In this document: piece by piece, positions 7,461 through 16,204 of the stretch
How the letters are laid out: each line of letters begins with the position of its first letter
How positions within the stretch are numbered: the first letter of the stretch is position 1
NCBI RefSeq assembly: GCF_900110605.1
Contig: NZ_FOFI01000007.1
Coordinates: forward strand, 62,001 to 126,000
Length of the DNA: 64,000 nucleotides
Source: Epilithonimonas lactis
GTDB taxonomy: Bacteria; Bacteroidota; Bacteroidia; Flavobacteriales; Weeksellaceae
Reading direction: 5' to 3'
Notes under the pieces: generated by a model
The model's database searches: none
Told to the model about the DNA's origin: nothing
The model's input: the letters and a program-made list of their open reading frames with translations, nothing else
Made by a program: the position numbers and the translations under genes

Positions 7461-8048
7461 ATGACAAAAAACCCTGTAACAATAGGTTTTATTTTATACG
7501 CTCTCACAATGTTGGCATTCTTCATTGTGTACTATTTCTTCGCAAACGCCAACTACTTTGAGACCACAATGCAGGTCAATGCCTTTGGGATGACGTTCTT
7601 GTATGTCTTGGCTGGTTTTGCTTCAACCTATTGGTTAAGAGTTGGTACGTTAATTACTTATCCTCAAGCTTTTAAACAAACATTTTTAACGCTTTTCACG
7701 GGCGGCGTCTTATCAATGTTTTCCATTTTTGCATTCCTGAATTATGTAGATACGGACGCACGGGATTTGCTCAATCACCAGTATATTCAGACAGAACTTG
7801 ACAATCTGGACGAATCTTACGCTAAATTGAAAGTGGAAGCGGCCAATCAAAAAGACCGCACCAAAGTAAAAGACCTGGAAGAAAATTACACCGGCGCAAA
7901 ACTGGCTAGGGAAGCAGCGTTGAAGGAAAACAGGAATTATTTTTCTTTCAAATTTATGTCCGCAGTTTTTGGTGGCTTTTTACTATTTTATCTACTTTTG
8001 TCTATTATCATCGCAGGGTTTTTGAAGAACAAAAAACGCTACGAGTAG
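7461..8048 (+). CDS. DUF4199 membrane protein
   Basis: 195-residue integral membrane protein with hydrophobic segments near residues 8-27, 42-60, 75-93 and 165-186, and a charged, helical, probably soluble loop at about 95-160 (LDNLDESYAKLKVEAANQ). This matches DUF4199, an uncharacterised Bacteroidota family. I recall it next to GT2 glycosyltransferases; here such a gene follows at 8833 but a toxin-antitoxin pair lies between them. A role linked to the lipid-linked sugar transferase is possible but unproven. Confidence 0.85.
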   Translation: MTKNPVTIGFILYALTMLAFFIVYYFFANANYFETTMQVNAFGMTFLYVLAGFASTYWLRVGTLITYPQAFKQTFLTLFTGGVLSMFSIFAFLNYVDTDARDLLNHQYIQTELDNLDESYAKLKVEAANQKDRTKVKDLEENYTGAKLAREAALKENRNYFSFKFMSAVFGGFLLFYLLLSIIIAGFLKNKKRYE

Positions 8049-8104
8049 AAGATTTCTGTTTTTGAAAAATCATTTATTAAATTATAATTAATCATTTATG
8101 ATTT

Positions 8105-8134
8105 ATACGTATCTTTACTGAAACAATACGTAAT
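8105..8134 (+). promoter_or_regulatory. Candidate promoter and operator of the DUF6364/PIN operon
   Basis: ATACGTAT (8105-8112) and ATACGTAA (8127-8134) share the palindrome TACGTA, spaced 22 bases (two helical turns). A near-consensus -7 box TATCTTTA (8110-8117) lies between and the second copy overlaps the start codon. The layout fits autorepression by a ribbon-helix-helix-type antitoxin. The regulatory role is inference. Confidence 0.45.
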
Positions 8135-8381
8135 GACAACCAAACTTACCTTGACTGTAGAAAAGTCAGTTATTGAAAAAGCAAAAAAATACGCCAAAGG
8201 TACTCAGAGAAGTCTTTCTGAGATGGTGCAGAAGTATTTGGAAACTTTGGTAGAGAGTCCAAAAGAAGATAGTGAACTCTCTCCAAAAATAAAAAAATTG
8301 GCAGGAAGTTTGAAAATGCCGGAGGATTTTGATTATGATAAAGCTCTTGATGACTATTACAGAGAAAAATACAAACTGTAA
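8133..8381 (+). CDS. DUF6364-family antitoxin
   Basis: 82-residue protein. Its first 45 residues fit a ribbon-helix-helix DNA-binding fold (TKLTLTVEKSVIEKAKKYAK, then SLSEMVQKYLETLV). The acidic C-terminus would bind and block the PIN toxin. The pattern agrees with DUF6364, found beside PIN nucleases in Bacteroidota. Stop and toxin start overlap as TAATG, so synthesis of the two proteins is coupled. TACGTA palindromes at the promoter may be its operator. Confidence 0.82.
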   Translation: MTTKLTLTVEKSVIEKAKKYAKGTQRSLSEMVQKYLETLVESPKEDSELSPKIKKLAGSLKMPEDFDYDKALDDYYREKYKL

Positions 8382-8806
8382 TGAAGTACTTTATTGACAC
8401 AAATTTGATTCTCGATTTTTTATCTGGCAGAGAACCTTTTGCCGAAAATGCTAATGCTATTTTTAATTTTGCCTACAATAATCAAATAACACTTTTTGCA
8501 TCTTCTCAATCTATTTTAACTTCGCATTACATTTTGAAAAAAGCGTTTCCAGAAGATAAAGTAAGGAAAAGTTTATCTGATATTCTTGACCTAATAGAAG
8601 TTGTTTCTGTTACTAAATCGATTTTGCAGAAAGCTCTAAAATCTAAGCACAAAGATTATGAAGATGCTGTACAAATATTTTGTGCTCATCACATCGAAAA
8701 CTTGGAGGGCATTATAACAAGAGATTTGAAAGATTTTTCCACATCCGAAATTCCTGTTTTTGCACCAGACGAAGCTTTAAATCTCATTCAAAAGAAATAT
8801 CTTTGA
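8381..8806 (+). CDS. PIN-domain toxin (VapC-like ribonuclease)
   Basis: 141-residue PIN nuclease. Acidic residues that would hold the metal are Asp6 in YFIDTNLILDFL, the acidic cluster KDYEDAVQ near 105, and Asp in ITRDLKDF near 125, followed by the usual PEEAL-like end (APDEALNL). VapC-type toxins cut tRNA or rRNA; the target here is unknown. It overlaps the antitoxin by one base, and the GT2 gene starts 26 bases downstream. Confidence 0.88.
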   Translation: MKYFIDTNLILDFLSGREPFAENANAIFNFAYNNQITLFASSQSILTSHYILKKAFPEDKVRKSLSDILDLIEVVSVTKSILQKALKSKHKDYEDAVQIFCAHHIENLEGIITRDLKDFSTSEIPVFAPDEALNLIQKKYL

Positions 8807-8832
8807 CCTTTTAAAATCTACCCTTTATATCA

Positions 8833-9786
8833 ATGAATCTCTCAATAATCATCCCATTACTCAACGAGCAAGACTCTCTGGAAGAGCTGTTCACCAGGAT
8901 TGACAACGTTTGTCAGGCCAACAAGCTGTCTTACGAAGTTTGGTTCATAGATGACGGAAGCACCGACCTTTCCTGGTCCATCATCGAAAATCTGAAAATC
9001 CAACATCCGCAAATCCACGGTATCAAATTCTCCAAAAACTACGGAAAATCACAGGCACTTCACGCTGCATTCGAAAAGGTGAATGGCGATGTCATTATTA
9101 CAATGGATGCTGATTTACAAGATTTTCCGGAAGAAATTCCAGAACTTTACGAAATGGTAAAAGTAGGAAATTACGACATCGTTTCCGGCTGGAAGAAGAA
9201 GCGTTTTGACAATGTGATGACCAAAAATATTCCATCAAAACTATTTAATTCTGCCGCGAGGAAAGTGTCCGGCGTTTCGCTTCACGATTTCAACTGCGGA
9301 TTGAAAGCTTATAAAAAACAAGTGGTAAAATCCATCGATGTTTACGGCGATATGCACAGATATATTCCAGTTTTAGCGGCCAATGCAGGTTTCAGAAATA
9401 TTACGGAAAAACCAGTTCAGCATCAGGCAAGACCTTACGGAACTTCGAAGTTTGGAACGGAAAGATTTGTTCGCGGATTTTTGGATTTGGTGACACTTTG
9501 GTTTGTGAGCAGATTTGGTGGAAGACCGATGCATTTCTTTGGCGCAGCGGGAACTTTGATGTTTATCATTGGATTTTTGTCAGCCATTTGGTTGGGGATT
9601 TCAAAACTGATTGATGTTTATATCTTCAAAGTTTACGGAAATCTGATTGCGAATAATCCTTGGTTCTTCATTGCTTTGACGATGATGATAATGGGAAGTT
9701 TGCTTTTTGTAGCTGGATTCTTAGGCGAGCTCATCATCCGAACAAATCGGGAACATAAGAATTATCATATTGAGGAATTGATTTAA
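8833..9786 (+). CDS. GT2 glycosyltransferase (dolichyl-phosphate mannose synthase/GtrB-like)
   Basis: 317-residue family 2 glycosyltransferase. The N-terminal GT-A domain (1-215) shows IIPLLNEQDSLEEL, FIDDGSTD, DADLQDFPEEIP (DXD-like) and FNCGLKAYKK. Two C-terminal membrane helices (about 233-258 and 273-300) match the GtrB/DPM1-like class that moves a sugar from a nucleotide donor to a polyprenyl phosphate on the cytoplasmic face. The sugar and acceptor are unknown. I recall DUF4199 genes beside this class. Confidence 0.9.
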   Translation: MNLSIIIPLLNEQDSLEELFTRIDNVCQANKLSYEVWFIDDGSTDLSWSIIENLKIQHPQIHGIKFSKNYGKSQALHAAFEKVNGDVIITMDADLQDFPEEIPELYEMVKVGNYDIVSGWKKKRFDNVMTKNIPSKLFNSAARKVSGVSLHDFNCGLKAYKKQVVKSIDVYGDMHRYIPVLAANAGFRNITEKPVQHQARPYGTSKFGTERFVRGFLDLVTLWFVSRFGGRPMHFFGAAGTLMFIIGFLSAIWLGISKLIDVYIFKVYGNLIANNPWFFIALTMMIMGSLLFVAGFLGELIIRTNREHKNYHIEELI

Positions 9787-9824
9787 ACGAGATAATTTTT
9801 CTAATTTGGTAAATCAATAAACTT

Positions 9825-10526
9825 ATGAAAAATCTATTTTATCTAATTCTAATTTTCACAGCGGTTTCCTGCGGAAAAGTAACTCCGAAAGGCGAGATTC
9901 AATCGAAAGATGTAGAATTGGCCGAGTTTTCAAAACTTGATTTAAAAGGGAAATTCCGAGTGTTTTATATTCAAAGTCCACACAATTTCGTGAATGTGGA
10001 AACTTATCCAAACGTTTTCGAAAATCTGAAAATCGAAGTTAAAGACAAAAACTTATCTATTACGGAGAAAAGTGCAACGGATAAAGTTGACTTTTATAAT
10101 ATTACCATCTACGGAAAAAATCCTTTTGATGATATTAAAATAGCTGATTCAGTGGAACTTAATATCTCCAGCCAGATGAAAGTTGAAAATTTTTCACTTC
10201 ATTTGAAAGATAATGCTAAATTTATCGGTTCAGTGATTTCAGAAAAGTCGACCATCGAAATGCTGAATAAAAGTAGAGCTAACTTGTTGGGAAAAACAAC
10301 TTTAGCAAAACTTAACATCAGAGATACAGCGAGCATTATTTCGCCGTATTGGTACATCAAAGATTTGGAAATCGAGTCCCAAAATGGAAATTATGCAGAA
10401 CTGAATGTGGATGAGGAAATCAAAGGTAAAATCGGAAATACTTCAAAATTGATTTATTACGGAAATCCTTCGAAAAAATTGAAAGTCACTGAGAAAGCGA
10501 TCATTGAGAACAAGAAAATTAATTAA
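9825..10526 (+). CDS. DUF2807-like lipoprotein
   Basis: 233-residue lipoprotein with lipobox at Cys16 (TAVSC). The body resembles the GIN/DUF2807 fold: FSKLDLKGKFRVFYIQS, then a VETYPNVFENLKIEV segment and alternating short beta strands. It lacks the Ser-Ser-Ser-Gly repeats of the 2812-3636 protein, so it is a divergent member. Function is unknown. The phosphosugar mutase follows 23 bases downstream; the link is probably only positional. Confidence 0.7.
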   Translation: MKNLFYLILIFTAVSCGKVTPKGEIQSKDVELAEFSKLDLKGKFRVFYIQSPHNFVNVETYPNVFENLKIEVKDKNLSITEKSATDKVDFYNITIYGKNPFDDIKIADSVELNISSQMKVENFSLHLKDNAKFIGSVISEKSTIEMLNKSRANLLGKTTLAKLNIRDTASIISPYWYIKDLEIESQNGNYAELNVDEEIKGKIGNTSKLIYYGNPSKKLKVTEKAIIENKKIN

Positions 10527-10549
10527 CTAAACTACAAACTAAAAAATAA

Positions 10550-12274
10550 ATGTCAGATACAACACCAACTTTAGATAAAGCAAAACTTTGGCTTTCCGAA
10601 ACATTTGACGAAGAAACCAGAAAAAAAGTTCAAACTTTGATCGATTCCGAATCTCCAGATCTGGAAGATTCTTTCTACAGAGAATTAGAATTCGGAACTG
10701 GCGGAATGCGCGGCATAATGGGCGTTGGGACCAATCGTCTGAATAAATATACATTAGGACAAGCGACTCAAGGATTGGCTAATTATCTTCATCAGCAATT
10801 TTCTGGCGAGGAAATCAAGGTGGCGATTGCTTATGATGTGAGACATAATTCTAAGGAATTCGGGAAAGTGGTAGCTGATGTGTTGACGGCTAACGGAATC
10901 AAGGTATTGTTGTTCAAAGATCACCGTCCAACGCCGGAATTGTCTTTCACCGTTCGTGACAAAAAATGTAACGCTGGGATCGTTTTGACGGCTTCTCATA
11001 ATCCACCTGAATATAATGGTTATAAGGTTTATTGGAATGACGGTGCGCAAATCGTTCCGCCAGATGACGAAAATATCATCAGAGAAGTTTATGCAACCAA
11101 ATTCGAAAATATCAAGTTTGATGGAAACGATGATTTGATAGAGTGGATCGGTGAAGATCAAGATGATGTTTACGTTGATGCTTGTATGGAAAACTCTCTA
11201 TATCAGAATGTTGGTAGAGATAATCTGAATATCGTTTTCACATCCATCCACGGTACAACCTACACAACTGTTCCAAAAGCACTGAAGAAAGCTGGATTTA
11301 CAAAAGTGGATTTGGTGCAGGAGCAAATGATTCCAAGCGGAAACTTTCCAACTGTTGCTTCCCCGAATCCAGAAGAGCCAGCAGCACTTTCTATGGCGAT
11401 GGACCTTGCGGAAATCACCAATGCTGATATCTTGATCGGAACAGATCCAGACGGCGACAGACTGGGAATTGCAGTGAGAAATCTTGAAGGCGAAATTCAA
11501 TTGTTGAATGGAAATCAATGTAATACAATTCTTACATATTATATATTAGATCAATGGAAAAAAGCGGGGAAAATTACCGGAAAAGAATTCATTGGTTCTA
11601 CGATTGTGACGTCTGATATTTTCTTTGATGTTGCTGAGAAATTCGGTGTTGACTGCAAAGTTGGATTGACCGGTTTCAAATGGATCGGGAAAATGATCCG
11701 TGATTTTGAAGGCCAGGAAAAGTTCATTTGCGGTGGCGAAGAGAGTTTCGGATTTATGACCGGAGATTTCGTGAGAGATAAGGATTCTTGCGGTTCTATC
11801 TTGACAGCTTGTGAGATCGCGGCTTGGTGTAAAGCCAATGGAACGACAGTCTATCAATATATGATTGATATTTACAAGGAAGTTGGATTCTACTATGAAG
11901 GCTTGATCAACGTAGTGAGAAAAGGAAGAAGTGGTGCAGAAGAGATCCAGGAAATGATGAAGAACTTCCGCGAAAATCCTCCAAAAGAAATCGCTGGTTC
12001 TCCTGTGGAAGAAGTAAAAGATTTCAAAGAGCAAACTTGTTTTGTGGTTTCCAAAAACGAGAAAAAGGTTATGGATGACATTCCAAAATCTAACGTTTTG
12101 ATCTATTATACCCAAGATGGAACCAAGGTTTGCGTGCGTCCTTCTGGAACTGAGCCGAAGATCAAATTCTATGTTTCTGTGAAAGATTCTATAACTTCTG
12201 AGCAAGATTTCGTAGAAAAGCTTCCTAAGTTGGAAGAGAAGATCAATAAAGTAAAACAGGATCTCAACCTGTAA
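10550..12274 (+). CDS. Phosphoglucomutase/phosphomannomutase-family phosphosugar mutase
   Basis: 574-residue alpha-D-phosphohexomutase, interconverting sugar 1- and 6-phosphates in the cytoplasm. Family motifs occur in order: FGTGGMRG, the phosphoserine loop TASHNPPEYNGYK (near residue 145), metal loop DPDGDRLG (near 300), sugar loop GGEESFGF (near 400) and phosphate-binding RPSGTEPKIKFY at the C-terminus. Length fits the PgcA-like phosphoglucomutase branch. It likely supplies glucose-1-phosphate or mannose-1-phosphate for envelope polysaccharides; the exact sugar cannot be set from sequence. Confidence 0.93.
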   Translation: MSDTTPTLDKAKLWLSETFDEETRKKVQTLIDSESPDLEDSFYRELEFGTGGMRGIMGVGTNRLNKYTLGQATQGLANYLHQQFSGEEIKVAIAYDVRHNSKEFGKVVADVLTANGIKVLLFKDHRPTPELSFTVRDKKCNAGIVLTASHNPPEYNGYKVYWNDGAQIVPPDDENIIREVYATKFENIKFDGNDDLIEWIGEDQDDVYVDACMENSLYQNVGRDNLNIVFTSIHGTTYTTVPKALKKAGFTKVDLVQEQMIPSGNFPTVASPNPEEPAALSMAMDLAEITNADILIGTDPDGDRLGIAVRNLEGEIQLLNGNQCNTILTYYILDQWKKAGKITGKEFIGSTIVTSDIFFDVAEKFGVDCKVGLTGFKWIGKMIRDFEGQEKFICGGEESFGFMTGDFVRDKDSCGSILTACEIAAWCKANGTTVYQYMIDIYKEVGFYYEGLINVVRKGRSGAEEIQEMMKNFRENPPKEIAGSPVEEVKDFKEQTCFVVSKNEKKVMDDIPKSNVLIYYTQDGTKVCVRPSGTEPKIKFYVSVKDSITSEQDFVEKLPKLEEKINKVKQDLNL

Positions 12275-12320
12275 TTGAAAATTTTATTTGAATTAAATAT
12301 AATCTAAAATATTTTAATGG

Positions 12321-12368
12321 AAAAGTTCTCAATTGTTAAAGTCATTTAATTTTTGGGAACTTTTTTTA
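12321..12368 (+). terminator. Intrinsic terminator after the phosphosugar mutase
   Basis: AAAAGTTCTC (12321-12330) pairs with GGGAACTTTT (12355-12364) around a 24-base loop, followed by a T run. Confidence 0.65.
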
Positions 12369-12469
12369 TTGTAAGTTGAATTACTCAGCTACATTTAAGA
12401 CCTTTGTAAAACTATAAAAAGAATAAAATCAGATCCTAAATCTGAATAATAACATCTAAAATCAATAAA

Positions 12470-13723
12470 GTGAAAGTATCAAAACTCGCATCTAACCTCA
12501 TTGGTTCAGAGATCATCAAAATCGGAAATGAAGTGAATGACCTGAAAGCGAAAGGTGCACAAATCTCAAACCTTACCATCGGCGATCTTAATTCCAACAT
12601 CTATCCAATTCCTCAGGAGTTGAAAGACGGAATCCAGAGAGCTTATAAGAATAATCTTACCAATTACCCACCAGCAAACGGTTTGCAATCTCTGAGAGCT
12701 TCCGTGAGCAATGATCTTAAAAAACGTTGGAATCTGGATTATTCTGCCAATGATATTTTGATCACAGCTGGTTCAAGACCTTTGATATACGCCGTTTTCA
12801 AAACAATTGTGGACGAAGGTGACAAAGTGATCTACCCAATTCCTTCTTGGAACAACAACCATTATGCTTATTTGACAAGTGCTAATGCAGTTGAAGTCCA
12901 GACTCAGGAATCCAATAATTTCTTGCCAACAGCCGACGATTTGAGACCACATTTGGAAGGTGCAGTTCTGCTTTGTCTTTGTTCTCCACTGAATCCGACT
13001 GGAACGATGTTCACAAAAGAACAGTTATCTGACATATGTGAATTGGTTTTGGAAGAAAATAAAAGAAGAGGTGAGAACGAGAAACCACTTTATTTGATGT
13101 ACGATCAGATCTATGCGATGCTGACTTTTGGTTCAGATCATCACGATCCGGTAAGTCTTTTCCCAGAAATGAAAGATTACACGATCTATGTTGATGGAAC
13201 ATCTAAATGTTTCGCAGCGACTGGCGTTAGAGTTGGTTGGGGATTCGGGCCAAGTTTGGTGATTGATAAAATGAAAGCTTTGCTAACTCACGTAGGCGCT
13301 TGGGCACCGAAACCAGAGCAGGAAGCTGTTGCTGAGTTCTTGGCTGACGATTCTGCTGTTGACAATTTCTTAGAAGATTACAAAGGAAAACTTAATAACA
13401 GTTTGAAAGAACTTCACGCTGGAATCCAGGAATTGAAAAATAATGGTTTTGCAGTTGAAAGCATTTCACCAATGGGTGCACTTTATTTGACCATTAAATT
13501 GGATTACCTCGGGAAAACTGCGCCAGACGGTAAATTAATCGAAAATTCTACAGACCTTGTTTTCTATTTGATCAATAATGCAGGAATGGCTTTGGTTCCG
13601 TTCTCCGCATTTGGAAATGACAAATCTGTGCCTTGGTTTAGAGCATCAATAGGCGGTTGTTCGCTAGATGATATCAAAGATTGCCTTCCTAAATTGAAAA
13701 AAGCGCTTGAAAATTTGAAATAA
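12470..13723 (+). CDS. Pyridoxal phosphate-dependent class I/II aminotransferase
   Basis: 417-residue fold-type I aminotransferase, aspartate-aminotransferase-like. It shows the family N-terminus with ISNLTIGDLN, the cofactor-binding LITAGSRPLIYAV, SPLNPTG, YDQIYAML, and GTSKCFAATGVRVGW, whose lysine forms the Schiff base; the substrate-carboxylate arginine is in WFRASIG. Substrate is probably an acidic or aromatic amino acid but is not resolved. The start codon is GTG at 12470, chosen because the family N-terminus begins there and no suitable ATG lies upstream. The second Xre/RES operon follows. Confidence 0.9.
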   Translation: MKVSKLASNLIGSEIIKIGNEVNDLKAKGAQISNLTIGDLNSNIYPIPQELKDGIQRAYKNNLTNYPPANGLQSLRASVSNDLKKRWNLDYSANDILITAGSRPLIYAVFKTIVDEGDKVIYPIPSWNNNHYAYLTSANAVEVQTQESNNFLPTADDLRPHLEGAVLLCLCSPLNPTGTMFTKEQLSDICELVLEENKRRGENEKPLYLMYDQIYAMLTFGSDHHDPVSLFPEMKDYTIYVDGTSKCFAATGVRVGWGFGPSLVIDKMKALLTHVGAWAPKPEQEAVAEFLADDSAVDNFLEDYKGKLNNSLKELHAGIQELKNNGFAVESISPMGALYLTIKLDYLGKTAPDGKLIENSTDLVFYLINNAGMALVPFSAFGNDKSVPWFRASIGGCSLDDIKDCLPKLKKALENLK

Positions 13724-13758
13724 TTGGAAAAAATTCGTTTTTGATTTGGAAAAATTTC

Positions 13759-13766
13759 TATCTTTG
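13759..13766 (+). promoter_or_regulatory. -7 promoter element of the second Xre/RES-kdsB operon
   Basis: TATCTTTG matches TAnnTTTG exactly, 16 bases before the ATG at 13783. A -33 TTG at the usual distance is not clear. Confidence 0.6.
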
Positions 13767-13782
13767 TGGAAAGGAAAAAGAA

Positions 13783-14256
13783 ATGGCAACAAATAAAGAA
13801 CAACGCGATTCCAGCAAAAATAGAGTAGAAGAGCCAGTAGCCGCTTACGGAGCAGTCACTTCTGTGTTCAATAGATTTGCAATAAAAGATGACTACAAGC
13901 TGTTGAAAAAAGCAAGAGAAGGCTTGAAAACAGATGTATTCTATTCACTTGCTGATGCCATCAAGATGCCAGAGAAAGCTTTGGCATCTGTCATCAATCT
14001 TTCTCCAAGGACCATCAGCAATTACAGAGATCAGGAAAAAGGCTTGGACCCGATCTACAGCGAGCATCTATTAAAATTGATCAATCTTTATAGTTTTGGA
14101 AAGGAGATCTTTGGAAATCTGGATGAGTTTACCCTATGGATGAACCGTCCTTTTTGGAATTCCAATGATAAGCCGATAGATTTTATTTCCACTTCTGGAG
14201 GTGTAGATCTGATCTACGAAGAGATAGAAAAACTAGCCCAAGGTTATCCTGTATAA
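13783..14256 (+). CDS. Xre/MbcA/ParS-type antitoxin
   Basis: 157-residue antitoxin of the RES-Xre type. A polar N-terminus (MATNKEQRDSSKNRVEE) leads to a helix-turn-helix region around residues 60-90 (LASVINLSPRTISNYRDQ) and the C-terminal toxin-binding DUF2384 part (GKEIFGNLDEFTLWMNRP). ATG 13783 is preferred to an in-frame TTG at 13741 because the latter would precede the TATCTTTG promoter and add residues foreign to the family. Its stop overlaps the toxin start as TAATG. The first antitoxin in the window (1-384) shares the motif order. Confidence 0.87.
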   Translation: MATNKEQRDSSKNRVEEPVAAYGAVTSVFNRFAIKDDYKLLKKAREGLKTDVFYSLADAIKMPEKALASVINLSPRTISNYRDQEKGLDPIYSEHLLKLINLYSFGKEIFGNLDEFTLWMNRPFWNSNDKPIDFISTSGGVDLIYEEIEKLAQGYPV

Positions 14257-14723
14257 TGCTCGTTTACAGAATCGTACACAAAAGATATGCGGACTCTCTC
14301 TTTGCGAGTGGCTTGGAAGGAAGATGGAACTCCGAAGGTAAAAAAGTACTTTACACAGCCGAAAGTATTTCTCTTGCCTATCTGGAAACATTGGCGCATC
14401 GGAAAGGATTGGGATTCAATAAGGACTTTAGGATTATGGTCATTAAGATTCCTATCAATACAGAAATTCAAACGGTTGAATCCTCCGATTTGTCAAAAAG
14501 TTGGCGGGATTTTAGGAATTATTCTGATTGTCAAAAGATTGGAAATGCTTGGTTTGATGCTGATGAAAAGCTTTGTTTAAAAGTTCCTTCTGCGGTCGTT
14601 CCCGAAAATTGGAATGTCGTCATCAATACCTTTCATAAAGATTTTAAAAAAGTAAAATTAATTGACGTTCTCGACTTTGAACCTGACGATAGATTGGAAC
14701 AAATTATAAAACAGTACAAATAA
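14256..14723 (+). CDS. RES-domain toxin (NAD+-degrading family)
   Basis: 155-residue RES toxin. Signature residues are Arg23 in GRWNSEG, the LYTAES segment with Ser37, Glu44 in YLETLAHR, and KVPSAVV near residue 110. It resembles the toxin at 391-843 in motif order but not closely in sequence, so the pairs look like separate acquisitions or an old duplication. It overlaps the antitoxin upstream and kdsB downstream by one base each (TAATG), so one mRNA should carry all three. The family depletes or modifies with NAD+; the exact reaction here is inferred. Confidence 0.88.
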   Translation: MLVYRIVHKRYADSLFASGLEGRWNSEGKKVLYTAESISLAYLETLAHRKGLGFNKDFRIMVIKIPINTEIQTVESSDLSKSWRDFRNYSDCQKIGNAWFDADEKLCLKVPSAVVPENWNVVINTFHKDFKKVKLIDVLDFEPDDRLEQIIKQYK

Positions 14724-15445
14724 TGAAAGTTATCGCAGTCATTCCTGCCCGTTACAATTCCACCAGATTTCCTGGCAAAATGATGGAAATTTTGGGTAAT
14801 AGAACTATTATTACAACAACGTATCAAAATGTTGTTGAGACTGGTTTGTTTGATGAAGTCTTCGTGGCTACAGATTCCGAAATTATTTTTGATGAAATTT
14901 CCAAAAACGGCGGAAAAGCCGTAATGACAGGCGAACACGAAACTGGAAGTGATAGAATTGCCGAAGCTGTTCGAAACATCGATTGTGATATTGTCATCAA
15001 TGTTCAGGGTGATGAACCTTTTCTCAAGAAAGAACCTTTGAAGCAATTGATAGACGTTTTTGCCAAGGACGAAAAGAAAGAGATTTCGTTGGCATCATTA
15101 AAAATTCAATTGAAAGAATCTGAGGAAATTCAGAATCCTAATAATGTGAAAGTGATTACTGATAATAATGGTTTTGCCCTGTATTTCAGCCGTTCTGTGA
15201 TTCCTTTTCATAGGGAATTATCGTACAATGTCAAGTATTACAAACATATTGGCGTCTATGCTTTTAGGAAGGAAGCTTTGCTTAAGTTTTCGTCTCTGGA
15301 AATGACACCTATGGAAATTTCGGAAAAATTAGAGCAATTGCGTTATTTGGAAAATGGGATGAAAATTAGAATGATAGAAACGGATTTCGTAGGAATTGGA
15401 ATCGATACGCCGGAGGATCTGGAAAAAGCAAAAATGCTACTCTAA
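14723..15445 (+). CDS. kdsB: 3-deoxy-manno-octulosonate cytidylyltransferase
   Basis: 240-residue CMP-Kdo synthetase, which activates Kdo with CTP for the lipopolysaccharide inner core. Motifs are the nucleotide loop [13 protein letters not shown] (residues 7-19), [21 protein letters not shown] with the metal aspartate, YFSRSVIPF, and [12 protein letters not shown], ending with [13 protein letters not shown]. Full length. Its ATG overlaps the RES toxin stop, so an essential envelope gene is translationally coupled to a toxin-antitoxin operon. Confidence 0.95.
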   Translation: MKVIAVIPARYNSTRFPGKMMEILGNRTIITTTYQNVVETGLFDEVFVATDSEIIFDEISKNGGKAVMTGEHETGSDRIAEAVRNIDCDIVINVQGDEPFLKKEPLKQLIDVFAKDEKKEISLASLKIQLKESEEIQNPNNVKVITDNNGFALYFSRSVIPFHRELSYNVKYYKHIGVYAFRKEALLKFSSLEMTPMEISEKLEQLRYLENGMKIRMIETDFVGIGIDTPEDLEKAKMLL

Positions 15446-15509
15446 CTGATTAATATCTTTTTTAGCACTTTTTAATATTTCCACAGAATCGATAACTTAA
15501 TAAAAATCC

Positions 15510-15517
15510 TATCTTTG
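15510..15517 (+). promoter_or_regulatory. -7 promoter element
   Basis: TATCTTTG, exact TAnnTTTG match, 18 bases before the ATG of the LolA-like gene. Confidence 0.6.
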
Positions 15518-15535
15518 GATTCTTAAAAATTCTGA

Positions 15536-16198
15536 ATGAAAAAAATAATTCTCATATTCTCCATTATATTTTCCATTTTCATTTCTGCCCAAACGGCTAC
15601 AGAAATTATCGACAAAAACATCGAGAATTCTGGTGGCCTTACCAATTGGAAACTTCTGAACACGGTTCAAATCCAAGGAAGAGTTACACTTGGCGTGAAT
15701 GACGAGTATCCTATTAAAATCTATCAGCAACGTCCCAATCTCAGCAAAACTGCAATGGTTGTTGGCGGAAAAGAAACGCCCGTTGAAGGTTATGATGGCA
15801 AGAATGGATATGCGATGAATTATGCACAAAACAAGCTTCAGCAGTACAATGATTACATTCCAGAAAACTTCGACAACGATTTTATCGATTGGGAAAACAA
15901 AGGTTTTGAAGCTAAATTTCTTGGGAAAGAAAAAATTAACGACCAACTTTATTTCAAAGTCGAATTGACGAAGAATGTCAACAAAACAATTTATTATTTT
16001 GATGTCAGAAATTATATGTTGTTTCGTGAGATCAAAAAAGATGAGATCCTGACCTATTCTGATTATAAAAAAGTAGGACAATTGCTAATGCCTTACAGAA
16101 TCGAATCGTCTTCACCTAAAAAAGATAGCGATTACGTAATGACAATCAATAAGATAGAAGTCAACAAAGAATTACCGAAAAATACTTTTAAGTTTTAA
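15536..16198 (+). CDS. LolA-like exported protein
   Basis: 220-residue protein with a Sec signal peptide (cleavage near ISAQT, about residue 19). The mature part fits the LolA/LolB-like half-barrel: ATEIIDKNIENSGGLTNWKLLNTVQIQGRV, then beta strands ending with a YKKVGQLLMPYRIES segment. Many Bacteroidota proteins of this type are called outer membrane lipoprotein-sorting-like; true lipoprotein carriage has not been shown for them. The YjbR-like gene starts 6 bases downstream. Moderate confidence in fold, low in function. Confidence 0.65.
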   Translation: MKKIILIFSIIFSIFISAQTATEIIDKNIENSGGLTNWKLLNTVQIQGRVTLGVNDEYPIKIYQQRPNLSKTAMVVGGKETPVEGYDGKNGYAMNYAQNKLQQYNDYIPENFDNDFIDWENKGFEAKFLGKEKINDQLYFKVELTKNVNKTIYYFDVRNYMLFREIKKDEILTYSDYKKVGQLLMPYRIESSSPKKDSDYVMTINKIEVNKELPKNTFKF

Positions 16199-16204
16199 AA
16201 TTAT

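Noticed and set aside
10754-12205. Several long minus-strand frames across the phosphosugar mutase
   Set aside because: The plus-strand protein has all catalytic motifs in order; the opposing frames have no recognisable motif.
13741-13782. Upstream TTG start of the second antitoxin
   Set aside because: It would place the start before the TATCTTTG promoter box and add residues not seen in the family.
14287-14580. 97-codon frame inside the second RES toxin
   Set aside because: Out of frame with the toxin, which carries the conserved residues and tight TAATG junctions on both sides.
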